This document shows, one piece after another, positions 1-7,576 of a stretch of 11,919 nucleotides of DNA; positions within the stretch are counted from its first letter, which is position 1, and each line of letters opens with the position of its first letter. This DNA is from an uncultured Sphingomonadaceae bacterium. GTDB lineage: Bacteria; Pseudomonadota; Alphaproteobacteria; Sphingomonadales; Sphingomonadaceae. Below the pieces are notes generated by a model. It was not told where the DNA came from, made no database searches, and worked only from the letters and a program-made list of their open reading frames with translations. The stretch lies in the NCBI GenBank assembly GCA_938016505.1, contig CALLWN010000069.1, positions 1 to 11,919 on the forward strand. Direction: 5' to 3'. Made by a program: the position numbers and the translations under genes.

Positions 1-1
1 G

Positions 2-1432
<1,431 letters not shown>

Positions 1433-1437
1433 GCGCG

Positions 1438-2091
1438 GTGGAACGTCACGGGCCCGCGGCGCCGTTGCCCCGCCCGGGCTGGTGGGACCGCCACGTCGTG
1501 CCGCGGCTCATCGGCTTCGCCTGCACCCAGCCGCCGATCATGCGCGAGCGGGCGAGGCTCATCCCCCGCGCCGCCGGTGAGGTGCTCGAATATGGGGTGG
1601 GAGGCGGCGCCAACCTTGCCCTCTACGATCCGGCGCGGGTGACGGGCGTGACCGGGATCGACCCGTCGGATCCGCTGCTTGCCCGCGCCCGCGCCGCGCC
1701 CCACGCGGCAATCCCGCTCAGGATCGAGCAGGGGGTCGCCGAAGCGCTGCCGTTCCCCGACGCAAGCTTTGACACGGTCGTCTCGACCTTCACGCTCTGC
1801 AGCGTTGCCGACCAGGCCCGGGCGCTCGCCGAGGCCCGCCGCGTGCTGAAGCCCGGGGGCAGGCTCCTGTTCCTCGAGCATGGGCTCTCGCCCGACCCCG
1901 GACCTGCCCGCTGGCAGCACCGCCTCGAGCCGCTGTGGAAACCTCTTGCCGGCGGCTGCCACCTGACCCGCCCGGTCGCTGCCGCCATCGCCGTCGCCGG
2001 CTTCCGCCTCGGCGATGTCGAACGGCGCTACATGCCGAAATCCCCGAAGCTCCTCGGCTGGATCGAGATGGGAAGCGCGACGCCGGCCTGA
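1438..2091 (+). CDS. Class I SAM-dependent methyltransferase, METTL7/TMT1-like
   Basis: This is a 217-residue Rossmann-fold methyltransferase. Motif I is VLEYGVGGGANLALY (residues 49-63), the ribose-binding acidic residue is in VTGIDPSD (71-78), PFPDASFDTVVSTFTLCSV covers the motif II/III region (105-123), and RRVLKPGGRLLFLEHG follows (134-149). The TFTLCSV block, the EHG, the WQHRLEPLWKPLAGGCHLTR stretch (159-178) and the short hydrophobic tail segment resemble, from memory, the human METTL7/TMT1 thiol methyltransferases. The substrate in bacteria is not established, and phospholipid or small-thiol methylation are both possible. I chose GTG 1438, 5 bp after the acnA stop. An upstream in-frame ATG at 1348 would add an arginine-rich stretch that only reads aconitase codons out of frame. 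No clear Shine-Dalgarno is visible, so translation may be coupled to acnA. The stop lies 4 bp from the stop of the convergent transporter gene. Confidence 0.85.
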   Translation: MERHGPAAPLPRPGWWDRHVVPRLIGFACTQPPIMRERARLIPRAAGEVLEYGVGGGANLALYDPARVTGVTGIDPSDPLLARARAAPHAAIPLRIEQGVAEALPFPDASFDTVVSTFTLCSVADQARALAEARRVLKPGGRLLFLEHGLSPDPGPARWQHRLEPLWKPLAGGCHLTRPVAAAIAVAGFRLGDVERRYMPKSPKLLGWIEMGSATPA

Positions 2092-2095
2092 ACCT

Positions 2096-2668
2096 TCAGG
2101 CGAGGTCTGCGAACAGGAGGAGCGAGACGCCGAGAGCCGCAAGGACGATCGCTGCGCCGAGCCGCACGAACCGCAGCGGCACCACCCGGGTGATCCGCTC
2201 GCCCAGCCACACTGCAGGCGCATTGGCCAGCATCATCCCGAGCGTGGTGCCGGCAGTGACGGCCGCAACCTCTTGGTAGCGTGCCGCAAGAAGCGCGGTT
2301 GCCACCTGGGTCTTGTCGCCCATCTCGACCAGGAAGAAGGCGACAGCGGTTGCCCCGAACACGCTGCTGCCGCCGAGCCGGGGCGCTTCCTCCCGGTCGG
2401 GGATCAGCGCCCAGCCGGCCATCAGCAGGAAACCAAGCCCGACTGCCTTGCGGAACGCGGGCCCGGCCAGAAGCTCGGCCGCCATCGTCCCCACGGCAGC
2501 AGCCAGCGCATGGTTGACAAGCGTCGCCACCAGGATCCCGCCCAAGATTGGCCATGGCTTGCCGAACCGCGCGGCCAGCAGGATTGCGAGCAGCTGCGTC
2601 TTGTCGCCGATCTCCGCCAGCGCGACCAGCCCGGTCGAGACGAGGAAGGCGTCGAGGCTTGCTGGCAG
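2096..2668 (-). CDS. TMEM165/GDT1 (UPF0016) family cation transporter, likely Mn2+ exporter
   Basis: This is a small inner-membrane protein of about 190 residues, the family's usual size, with two homologous halves of hydrophobic helices. Each half carries the family signature: E-I-G-D-K-T at residues 19-24 and E-M-G-D-K-T at 115-120. Family members transport Mn2+ and/or Ca2+ in exchange for protons, and bacterial members mostly export manganese. There is no in-frame ATG, GTG or TTG upstream of the first motif, and an in-frame TGA sits at 2674-2672. The best start is CTG at 2668-2666, preceded by GGAG (2680-2677) with an 8-nt spacer. Starting instead at TTG 2545 would delete the first signature motif and one helix, giving an implausible 149-residue protein. 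A lost ATG through mutation or sequencing error is the alternative. The gene is convergent with the methyltransferase and divergent from the peptidase. Confidence 0.88.
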   Translation of the reverse strand: MPASLDAFLVSTGLVALAEIGDKTQLLAILLAARFGKPWPILGGILVATLVNHALAAAVGTMAAELLAGPAFRKAVGLGFLLMAGWALIPDREEAPRLGGSSVFGATAVAFFLVEMGDKTQVATALLAARYQEVAAVTAGTTLGMMLANAPAVWLGERITRVVPLRFVRLGAAIVLAALGVSLLLFADLA

Positions 2669-2864
2669 GTTTCAGGCTCCGGGGGGCGGGTGGACGTCGT
2701 GCGCGCTCTCTGCACAGTCGGGCGCCGTCGTCAAATCGCAGGGCCGTCCCGGTCTCCCCGGTCGCCCGCATCGCCGGGGTCCGGAGCGGGGGAGGGCGCC
2801 TGGCGTCCAGCGCGTTCCTGGAACGGGGTGACAAGCGTGCCGCTGCCCACCTAGGCGTGCCGCG
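2669..2864. promoter_or_regulatory. Divergent intergenic region between the GDT1-family and peptidase genes
   Basis: This 196-bp region must hold the promoters for both outward-reading genes. I see no clear -35/-10 pair. It contains a perfect 6-bp inverted repeat with a one-base centre, CGTTCC-T-GGAACG (2813-2825), 39 bp before the peptidase ATG, and a CCCCGG/CCGGGG stem (2756-2761 with 2774-2779, 12-nt loop) in the leader of the transporter. The first could be an operator half-site pair and the second an RNA hairpin. Both assignments are inference. Confidence 0.35.
2677..2680 (-). promoter_or_regulatory. Ribosome binding site deciding the CTG start of the GDT1-family gene
   Basis: On the minus strand a GGAG lies 8 nt before CTG 2668-2666. 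It is the only plausible Shine-Dalgarno positioned to translate the complete protein including its first E-x-G-D-K-T motif. The spacing is ideal. This supports CTG as initiator but does not prove it. Confidence 0.5.
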
Positions 2865-4358
2865 ATGGCGGCACTTCTTGCCCTTCTCTTCCTGCTCGTC
2901 CCGTCACCGGCGCTGGCGGGATGGGTCGTGGCAGAATCCGCCAATTTCCGCCTGTTTGCTCAAGAACCCGCGGCAGAGGCGGCCGCCCGGGTCGCCGAGC
3001 TCGAGGATTTCCGCGCGCTCCTCGTCCGGATGACCGGCCGCGCCCCGCCTGCGGGCCTGCCGCGCCTCGAGGTCTATCTCGTCCCCGATCTCGCCTCGGC
3101 TGTTCCCGGCCAGCGGGTCCCGCCGGGCGTCGCCGGCTTCTATCGCGCGACCGCCGGCGGGATCGCCGCCTTCGTCTCGGCTGCAGCCGGACCGGAGGCG
3201 GCGCGGGCAACACTGTTTCACGAATATGCCCACCACTTCATGTTCGCCGAAACCCGGGTCGCCTACCCGGCCTGGTATGTCGAGGGCTTCGCCGAATATG
3301 TCATGACGGCGCGGCTCGCACCGCGCTCGCTCGCGTTCGGCCACCCTGACGCCGCCCGGCTGCGAAGGCTCGACGCTGGCGGCTGGCTTCCGCCCGAGGA
3401 GCTGCTGCGCGGGGCCCAGGATCCGCGCGACCTCAGGCGCGCCAGCATGTTCTACGCCCAGAGCTGGCTTCTCACCCACTGGCTGTTCCGCACCAGGGGC
3501 GGGCCCGAAAAGCTTCGCGCCTATCTCGCGCGCACCGCGCGCGGCGAGGATCTCGTCGAGGCCTTCCGCGTCGAAGTCCTGCCTGATCTGGAGCAGCTCA
3601 ACCCGAGGCTCCTCGCCTATCGGCAGAACCGGCGGGCGTTCGCCTATTTCCGGGTCAAGCGGGACCCGCCTGCGCCGGTCGAGGTGCGCGTCACCGAGCT
3701 TGCGCCGGCAGCGGACCGGCTTCTCCTGCCGGTCGTGGCGCTCACCCACGGGGTCGACCCGACGACCGGTGCCGCGCTGCTTGCGATGATCCGGGCCGCT
3801 GCCGAAGCTGCTCCCGACGATGCCTATGCCGCTCGCGCGCTCGCACTGGCCGAGATCCAGCAGGGTGACCCGGCGCGGGCGCTGCCGCTTCTCGATGGCC
3901 TGCTGGCCCGCGCCCCTGCCGACCCCGACCTCCTGCGCTGGCGCGGCGTGGGCCTGCTGCGCGCCGGCGGATCGCCCGCGGAGGCGCGCGCCATGTTCGC
4001 CCGCGCGCTCGCGGCTGACCCTTCAGACTGGCGGGCGCTGGTGGCGCGCGCCGACAGCCTGCCGCGGGGTGCCGCCGATGCCGAACGGTGGGCCGCCATC
4101 GGCGAGGCCTGGGCGCTCGCGCCACAGGTTTCGACCAACATCCTCGCCCATGCGCTCGCGCTCGCCGAGGCGGACCGCATGGCGGAGGCAGCAGCCGTGC
4201 TCCAGCCGCTGGCGTGGAGCCCGCATGGCGGGCCCATGGCGCGCACGGCGCAACGGCTGGGTGCGCTTGCGATGACGGGCGATCGCGCGGCCTTTCTTGC
4301 CGCCTTCGACATCGTGGCTGTTCGAGGTGAAGCGGCCCACGCTGGTCAGGCCCGGTAG
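2865..4358 (+). CDS. Secreted HExxH metallopeptidase-like protein with C-terminal TPR-like repeats
   Basis: This 497-residue protein starts with a signal peptide (hydrophobic residues 3-16, then SPALA-G, cleavage near 18/19), so it should act in the periplasm or outside. Residues 119-123 form HEYAH, a zinc-binding HExxH helix, followed by WYVEGFAEY (137-145), whose Glu140 fits the third ligand of gluzincin (peptidase MA/DUF1570-type) enzymes. Active-site residues look intact. From about residue 285 onward the sequence is alanine/leucine-rich helical hairpins with TPR character (ALALAEIQQGDPARALPLLD and later units). Many sphingomonad-type proteins have this peptidase-plus-TPR layout, but no substrate is known to me. 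The ATG at 2865 directly precedes the signal sequence. Its last 13 bp overlap the convergent tesB gene, and no terminator fits between them. Confidence 0.78.
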   Translation: MAALLALLFLLVPSPALAGWVVAESANFRLFAQEPAAEAAARVAELEDFRALLVRMTGRAPPAGLPRLEVYLVPDLASAVPGQRVPPGVAGFYRATAGGIAAFVSAAAGPEAARATLFHEYAHHFMFAETRVAYPAWYVEGFAEYVMTARLAPRSLAFGHPDAARLRRLDAGGWLPPEELLRGAQDPRDLRRASMFYAQSWLLTHWLFRTRGGPEKLRAYLARTARGEDLVEAFRVEVLPDLEQLNPRLLAYRQNRRAFAYFRVKRDPPAPVEVRVTELAPAADRLLLPVVALTHGVDPTTGAALLAMIRAAAEAAPDDAYAARALALAEIQQGDPARALPLLDGLLARAPADPDLLRWRGVGLLRAGGSPAEARAMFARALAADPSDWRALVARADSLPRGAADAERWAAIGEAWALAPQVSTNILAHALALAEADRMAEAAAVLQPLAWSPHGGPMARTAQRLGALAMTGDRAAFLAAFDIVAVRGEAAHAGQAR

Positions 4359-5206
4359 CGGATCAGCCCTTCCTGCACGACCGAGGCGACAAGCGTCCCG
4401 TCGGCAGCGAAGATCCGGCCTTCGTTCAGGCCGCGCCCGCCGCCCGACACATGGCTCGCCTGGTCGATGAGGTGGAAGACTGCCGGCGCATAGGCGGCGT
4501 GGAACCAGATGGCATGGTCGAGGCTTGCGGCCTGCAGCCTGGGGTCGGTCCAGCTGACCGCATGGGGCAGCAGGCAGGTGTCGAGCAGCGTCATGTCGGA
4601 GGCGTAGGCGAGCAGGCAGGCGGCCAGCCGCGGGTCATCGGGTGCCTCGCCATCGGTGCGGAACCAGTGCTGCGCCCGGGGCGGTCGCGGGCGCGGCGCG
4701 AACGGATCCTGCGGGCTCACCGGGCGGAAGTCGAACGGACGCTCCCGCGTCGCCCAGAGCGTCCGCCATGGCTCGGGGGTCCTGGCGCGGGCGCGCGCCT
4801 CGAGCGCCCGCTCCGACAGCAGCGTCTCGGGCGCCGGCGCATCCGGCATCGGGGCCTGGTGCGAAAACCCGCCTTCTGCAGCCTGGAACGAGGCGGTCAT
4901 CGAGAAGATGGGCCTGCCGTGCTGGATCGCCTGCACCCGCCGCGTCGAGAAGCTGGTGCCGTCGCGTTCCCGCTCCACCTTGTAGAGGATCGGCACCTTC
5001 GGCTCCCCGGGCCGCAGGAAATAGCTGTGGAGCGAATGGACCGGACGGTCGGCGGGCGTCGTGCGCTGGGCGGCCGCCAGCGCCTGGGCCACCACCTGCC
5101 CGCCATAGACCCGGATCCAGCCGGGGTCGCTGTTTGCACCGCGATAGAGATCCACCTCGATCTCCTCGACATCGAGCAGCGCGATGAGACGGGCAAGCGC
5201 CGACAT
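4346..5206 (-). CDS. tesB: Acyl-CoA thioesterase II
   Basis: TesB hydrolyses medium- and long-chain acyl-CoA to free fatty acid and CoA in the cytoplasm. The protein is 286 residues, the family's standard length, and is built as a double hotdog fold. Visible landmarks are VYGGQVVAQAL (33-43), HSYFLRPGEP (60-69), GTSFSTRRVQAIQHGRPIFS (83-102), and in the second hotdog SLDHAIWFH (228-236) and LVASVVQEGLIR (272-283). Asp230 and Gln278 correspond to catalytic Asp204 and Gln278 of the E. coli enzyme. Start ATG 5206-5204 is preceded by AAGGGG with a 6-nt spacer. The frame stays open far upstream, but that extension runs antisense through glpK and lacks family similarity. The gene is divergent from glpK (58 bp between start codons) and overlaps the peptidase gene tail-to-tail by 13 bp. 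Confidence 0.95.
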   Translation of the reverse strand: MSALARLIALLDVEEIEVDLYRGANSDPGWIRVYGGQVVAQALAAAQRTTPADRPVHSLHSYFLRPGEPKVPILYKVERERDGTSFSTRRVQAIQHGRPIFSMTASFQAAEGGFSHQAPMPDAPAPETLLSERALEARARARTPEPWRTLWATRERPFDFRPVSPQDPFAPRPRPPRAQHWFRTDGEAPDDPRLAACLLAYASDMTLLDTCLLPHAVSWTDPRLQAASLDHAIWFHAAYAPAVFHLIDQASHVSGGGRGLNEGRIFAADGTLVASVVQEGLIRYRA

Positions 5207-5253
5207 GGAAAGCCCCTTCCGGTTGGTTGCGGATGCGCTATCCGAGCCGGTGG

Positions 5254-5260
5254 GGGGAGG
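5254..5260 (+). promoter_or_regulatory. glpK: Strong Shine-Dalgarno of glpK
   Basis: A purine-rich GGGGAGG immediately upstream, 4 nt from ATG 5265, selects this start over the in-frame ATG at 5184. It sits in the 58-bp gap shared with the divergent tesB gene. No convincing sigma-70 promoter hexamers are visible in that gap. Confidence 0.7.
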
Positions 5261-5264
5261 AAAG

Positions 5265-6749
5265 ATGACGCTCATCCTTGCGATCGACTCGGGCACCACC
5301 TCGACCCGGGCGCTCGTGATCGACCTCGACGGCCGGGTCGTTGCAACCGCGGCCCGGCCGATCACCCAGCATTTCCCGCAGGCCGGCTGGGTCGAGCAGG
5401 ATGCCGCCGAGATCCGCGACCTGACGCGCGAGGTGGCCGAGGCGGTCGGCGGCGAGGTCGGCTGGGCGGCGATCGCAGCGGTCGGCCTCACCAACCAGCG
5501 GGAGACCGCAATCGCCTGGGACCGCGAAACCGGCGAACCGCTCGCGCCGGCGATCGTCTGGCAGGACCGCCGCACCGCCGACGCCTGCGCCCGGCTCAGC
5601 GAGGCCGGCCACGCGGCGCAGGTGCAGGCGCTGACCGGCCTTCTGCTCGACCCCTATTTCTCCGCGACCAAATGGGCGTGGATGCTGGAGCAGGTCCCGG
5701 AGGTTGCAGCTGCGTCCCGGGCGGGCCGCCTCGCACTGGGCACGGTCGACAGCTGGCTCCTCTTCAGCCTTTCCGGAGGCGCGGTCCATGCAACCGATGT
5801 CACCAATGCCTCGCGCACGCTCCTCATGGATCTCGCCCGCGGCAGCTGGGACCCCGCGCTGTGCCGGCTGTTCGGCGTGCCCGCCGCCGCGCTCCCGGCC
5901 ATTCGCCCATCGGTCGGCCGGTTCGGCACGGTCCGGCTCGGTGGGCGCGACCTTCCGGTGATGGGCGTCGCCGGCGACCAGCAGGCCGCGGCCGTGGGCC
6001 AGGGCTGTCTTTCGGCCGGCGAGACCAAGTGCACCTACGGCACCGGCATCTTCCTCCTCGCCGCGAGCAGCTCCGTGGCACCGGTCAGCCGCAACCGCCT
6101 CATCGCCACGAGGGCAGCAGCCGAGGGGGCGCCAGCCTATGCCCTTGAGGGCTCCGTCTTCATCGGCGGTGACGCAGTCAAGTGGCTGCGCGACCGGCTC
6201 GGCCTCATCGGCGCTGCGGCCGAAACCGAGGCGCTTGCGGCAGGCGTCGCCGACAGTGGCGGGGTGACGCTGGTGCCTGCCTTCGCCGGGCTCGGCGCCC
6301 CCTGGTGGGAGCCGCGCGCGACCGGCCTCCTCACCGGCCTGACCGGCGCAACGACACGGGCCCACATCGCCCGGGCAACGCTCGAGGCCATGGGCAACCA
6401 GACCGCCGACCTGCTCGAGGCCTTTGCCCGAGACGGCGTGGTGCCCTCGGTGCTCAAGGTCGATGGCGGCATGGTGGCCAACACCTGGCTGTGCCAGGAC
6501 CTCGCCGACGCGACCGGGCTCGAGGTGGTGCGGCCGGCCAATGTCGAGACGACCGCGCTGGGTGCTGCCATGGTTGCAGCCGTTGGTGCCCGGCTGGTCC
6601 CCGATCTTGCGTCCGCTGTCGCACAGATGACGCGCACCGACAGGCGCTTTGCGCCACAAAGCACGTCTGCTGCCCGGGCTGCGCGGCGCGACCGCTGGCG
6701 CCGGGCAGTTGCACAGGCGCTGGCCGGCGTTCCGGCCGCAGGCGCGTAG
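5265..6749 (+). CDS. glpK: Glycerol kinase
   Basis: GlpK phosphorylates glycerol with ATP to sn-glycerol 3-phosphate, the first step of glycerol use and a source of phospholipid backbone. The protein is 494 residues, normal for the FGGY kinase family. Landmarks: N-terminal phosphate loop LAIDSGTTSTRALV (5-18), GLTNQRETAIAWDRETG (74-90, with Arg79/Glu80 for glycerol binding), VWQDRRT (98-104), DPYFSATK (129-136), VMGVAGDQQAA (232-242, catalytic base Asp238), YGTGIF (258-263), GLGAPWWEPRATG (342-354) and VDGGMVANTWLCQ (399-411). Start ATG 5265 follows an excellent GGAGG with a 4-nt spacer. An in-frame upstream ATG at 5184 lies inside tesB and has no such site. No glpF (facilitator) or glpD is adjacent. 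A MerR-type gene starts 32 bp downstream on the same strand. Confidence 0.96.
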   Translation: MTLILAIDSGTTSTRALVIDLDGRVVATAARPITQHFPQAGWVEQDAAEIRDLTREVAEAVGGEVGWAAIAAVGLTNQRETAIAWDRETGEPLAPAIVWQDRRTADACARLSEAGHAAQVQALTGLLLDPYFSATKWAWMLEQVPEVAAASRAGRLALGTVDSWLLFSLSGGAVHATDVTNASRTLLMDLARGSWDPALCRLFGVPAAALPAIRPSVGRFGTVRLGGRDLPVMGVAGDQQAAAVGQGCLSAGETKCTYGTGIFLLAASSSVAPVSRNRLIATRAAAEGAPAYALEGSVFIGGDAVKWLRDRLGLIGAAAETEALAAGVADSGGVTLVPAFAGLGAPWWEPRATGLLTGLTGATTRAHIARATLEAMGNQTADLLEAFARDGVVPSVLKVDGGMVANTWLCQDLADATGLEVVRPANVETTALGAAMVAAVGARLVPDLASAVAQMTRTDRRFAPQSTSAARAARRDRWRRAVAQALAGVPAAGA

Positions 6750-6781
6750 CGCTCCCGTGCAGCGGCTGCTAGAGACTGGCC

Positions 6782-7504
6782 ATGCGCATGCGCGACCTCG
6801 AAAGGGCGTCCGGGATCGGCCGCGAGACCATCCGCTTCTACATCCGCGAAGGCCTCCTGCCCGAGCCGCTGCGCACTGCGCGGAATGCCGCCCTCTATGA
6901 TGAGGAGCATCTCGCCCGCCTGCTCGCGATCCGCCGCCTCCGGGAAGACCGCTACCTGCCGCTCGGTGTCATACGGGTTCTGCTCGATGCTCCGCCGGAG
7001 TCCGGCTGGGACAGCCCCGACATCCTTCCCCATGTCGACCGGTTGCTGCGCGCCCGGCTGGAGCTGACCGGCGCGCGCGAGCCGGCAGAAGCGCTCCTCG
7101 CCGGCGCGCCCGATCCGGCCGGCCGGCTCGCCGAGCTGGTCGAGGCGGGCGCGATCGATGTCGCCGGCGACGGCACCGTCTCCCCGCGCGACGCACGCAT
7201 CCTGCGCCTTCTCGAGGACCTCGGGCGGCTCGGCTTCACGCGCGAGCACGGCTATGAGGTGGAGGGCCTCAAGCGCTACGTCTCGGCGATGCGCTGGCTG
7301 GCCGACGCCCAGGTCCGCGAGTTCTTCCGGCTGACCGGGCCGCATGTCGGCGAGAGCGAAGCGGCCGACATGGCCGAGCGCGGGCTCGGCCTCCTGATCG
7401 AGCTCATGGGCGAGTTGTTCACGCGCGAGGTGCTGGCAGGCATCGCTGCGCGGCGGGCGCGGCTCGGCGCGGGAGACCGAACCGGCGACGGGCAGGGCGA
7501 CTGA
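6782..7504 (+). CDS. MerR-family transcriptional regulator without cysteines
   Basis: This 240-residue DNA-binding protein has an N-terminal MerR winged helix-turn-helix: MRMRDLERASGIGRETIRFY (1-20), IREGLLPEP (21-29), then AALYDEEHLARLLAIRRLRE (36-55). A dimerisation-helix region follows (about 80-100) and a 140-residue, mostly helical C-terminal domain that I do not recognise. It is longer than metal-sensing MerR proteins (about 130-150) and contains no cysteine, which argues against Hg, Cu, Zn or redox sensing by the classical thiol mechanism. The C-terminal half probably binds an organic ligand (inference). It starts 32 bp after glpK on the same strand, so it may be co-transcribed with it, though a regulatory link is unproven. 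ATG 6788 is an alternative start two codons in. The stop is 9 bp before the left end of the IS630 relic. Confidence 0.83.
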   Translation: MRMRDLERASGIGRETIRFYIREGLLPEPLRTARNAALYDEEHLARLLAIRRLREDRYLPLGVIRVLLDAPPESGWDSPDILPHVDRLLRARLELTGAREPAEALLAGAPDPAGRLAELVEAGAIDVAGDGTVSPRDARILRLLEDLGRLGFTREHGYEVEGLKRYVSAMRWLADAQVREFFRLTGPHVGESEAADMAERGLGLLIELMGELFTREVLAGIAARRARLGAGDRTGDGQGD

Positions 7505-7513
7505 CGGCAGCCA

Positions 7514-7527
7514 GTCATCCGGACCTG
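7514..7527 (+). repeat. Left terminal inverted repeat of the IS630 relic
   Basis: GTCATCCGGACCTG pairs with the reverse complement of the right end, GTCACCTGAACCTG, at 11 of 14 positions. The three differences are all C/T or G/A transitions, as expected from decay. It is preceded by CA, probably a mutated TA target copy. Confidence 0.75.
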
Positions 7528-7576
7528 GACTGAATATCATTGTAGGGGTGTTTCTTGATGGACGGGATCACCGGCG

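Noticed and set aside
2669..2860. Possible yybP-ykoY manganese riboswitch in the leader of the GDT1-family gene
   Set aside because: Such genes often carry this riboswitch, and a GGGGAGA and a TTGACGACG are present on the minus strand. However, the conserved GGGGAGUA and CGUCAACA elements and the expected stems are not convincingly there. An Infernal search with the Rfam yybP-ykoY model would decide.
5207..5575. N-terminal extension of tesB
   Set aside because: The frame stays open but runs antisense through glpK. ATG 5206 with AAGGGG gives the exact family length.
4451..6148. Long plus-strand frame (565 codons) across tesB and glpK
   Set aside because: It is low-complexity Arg/Gly/Pro-rich sequence, antisense to tesB and out of frame in glpK. 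It is a coding shadow.
5238..6659. Long open frame antisense to glpK (473 codons)
   Set aside because: GC-rich codon bias opens this antisense frame. The product has no recognisable motifs, while the plus strand encodes an unmistakable glycerol kinase.
6759..6769. GCAGC-G-GCTGC hairpin between glpK and merR as a terminator
   Set aside because: The stem is only 5 bp, the one-base centre makes it unfoldable as a proper loop, and no T-run follows. It is a small chance palindrome.
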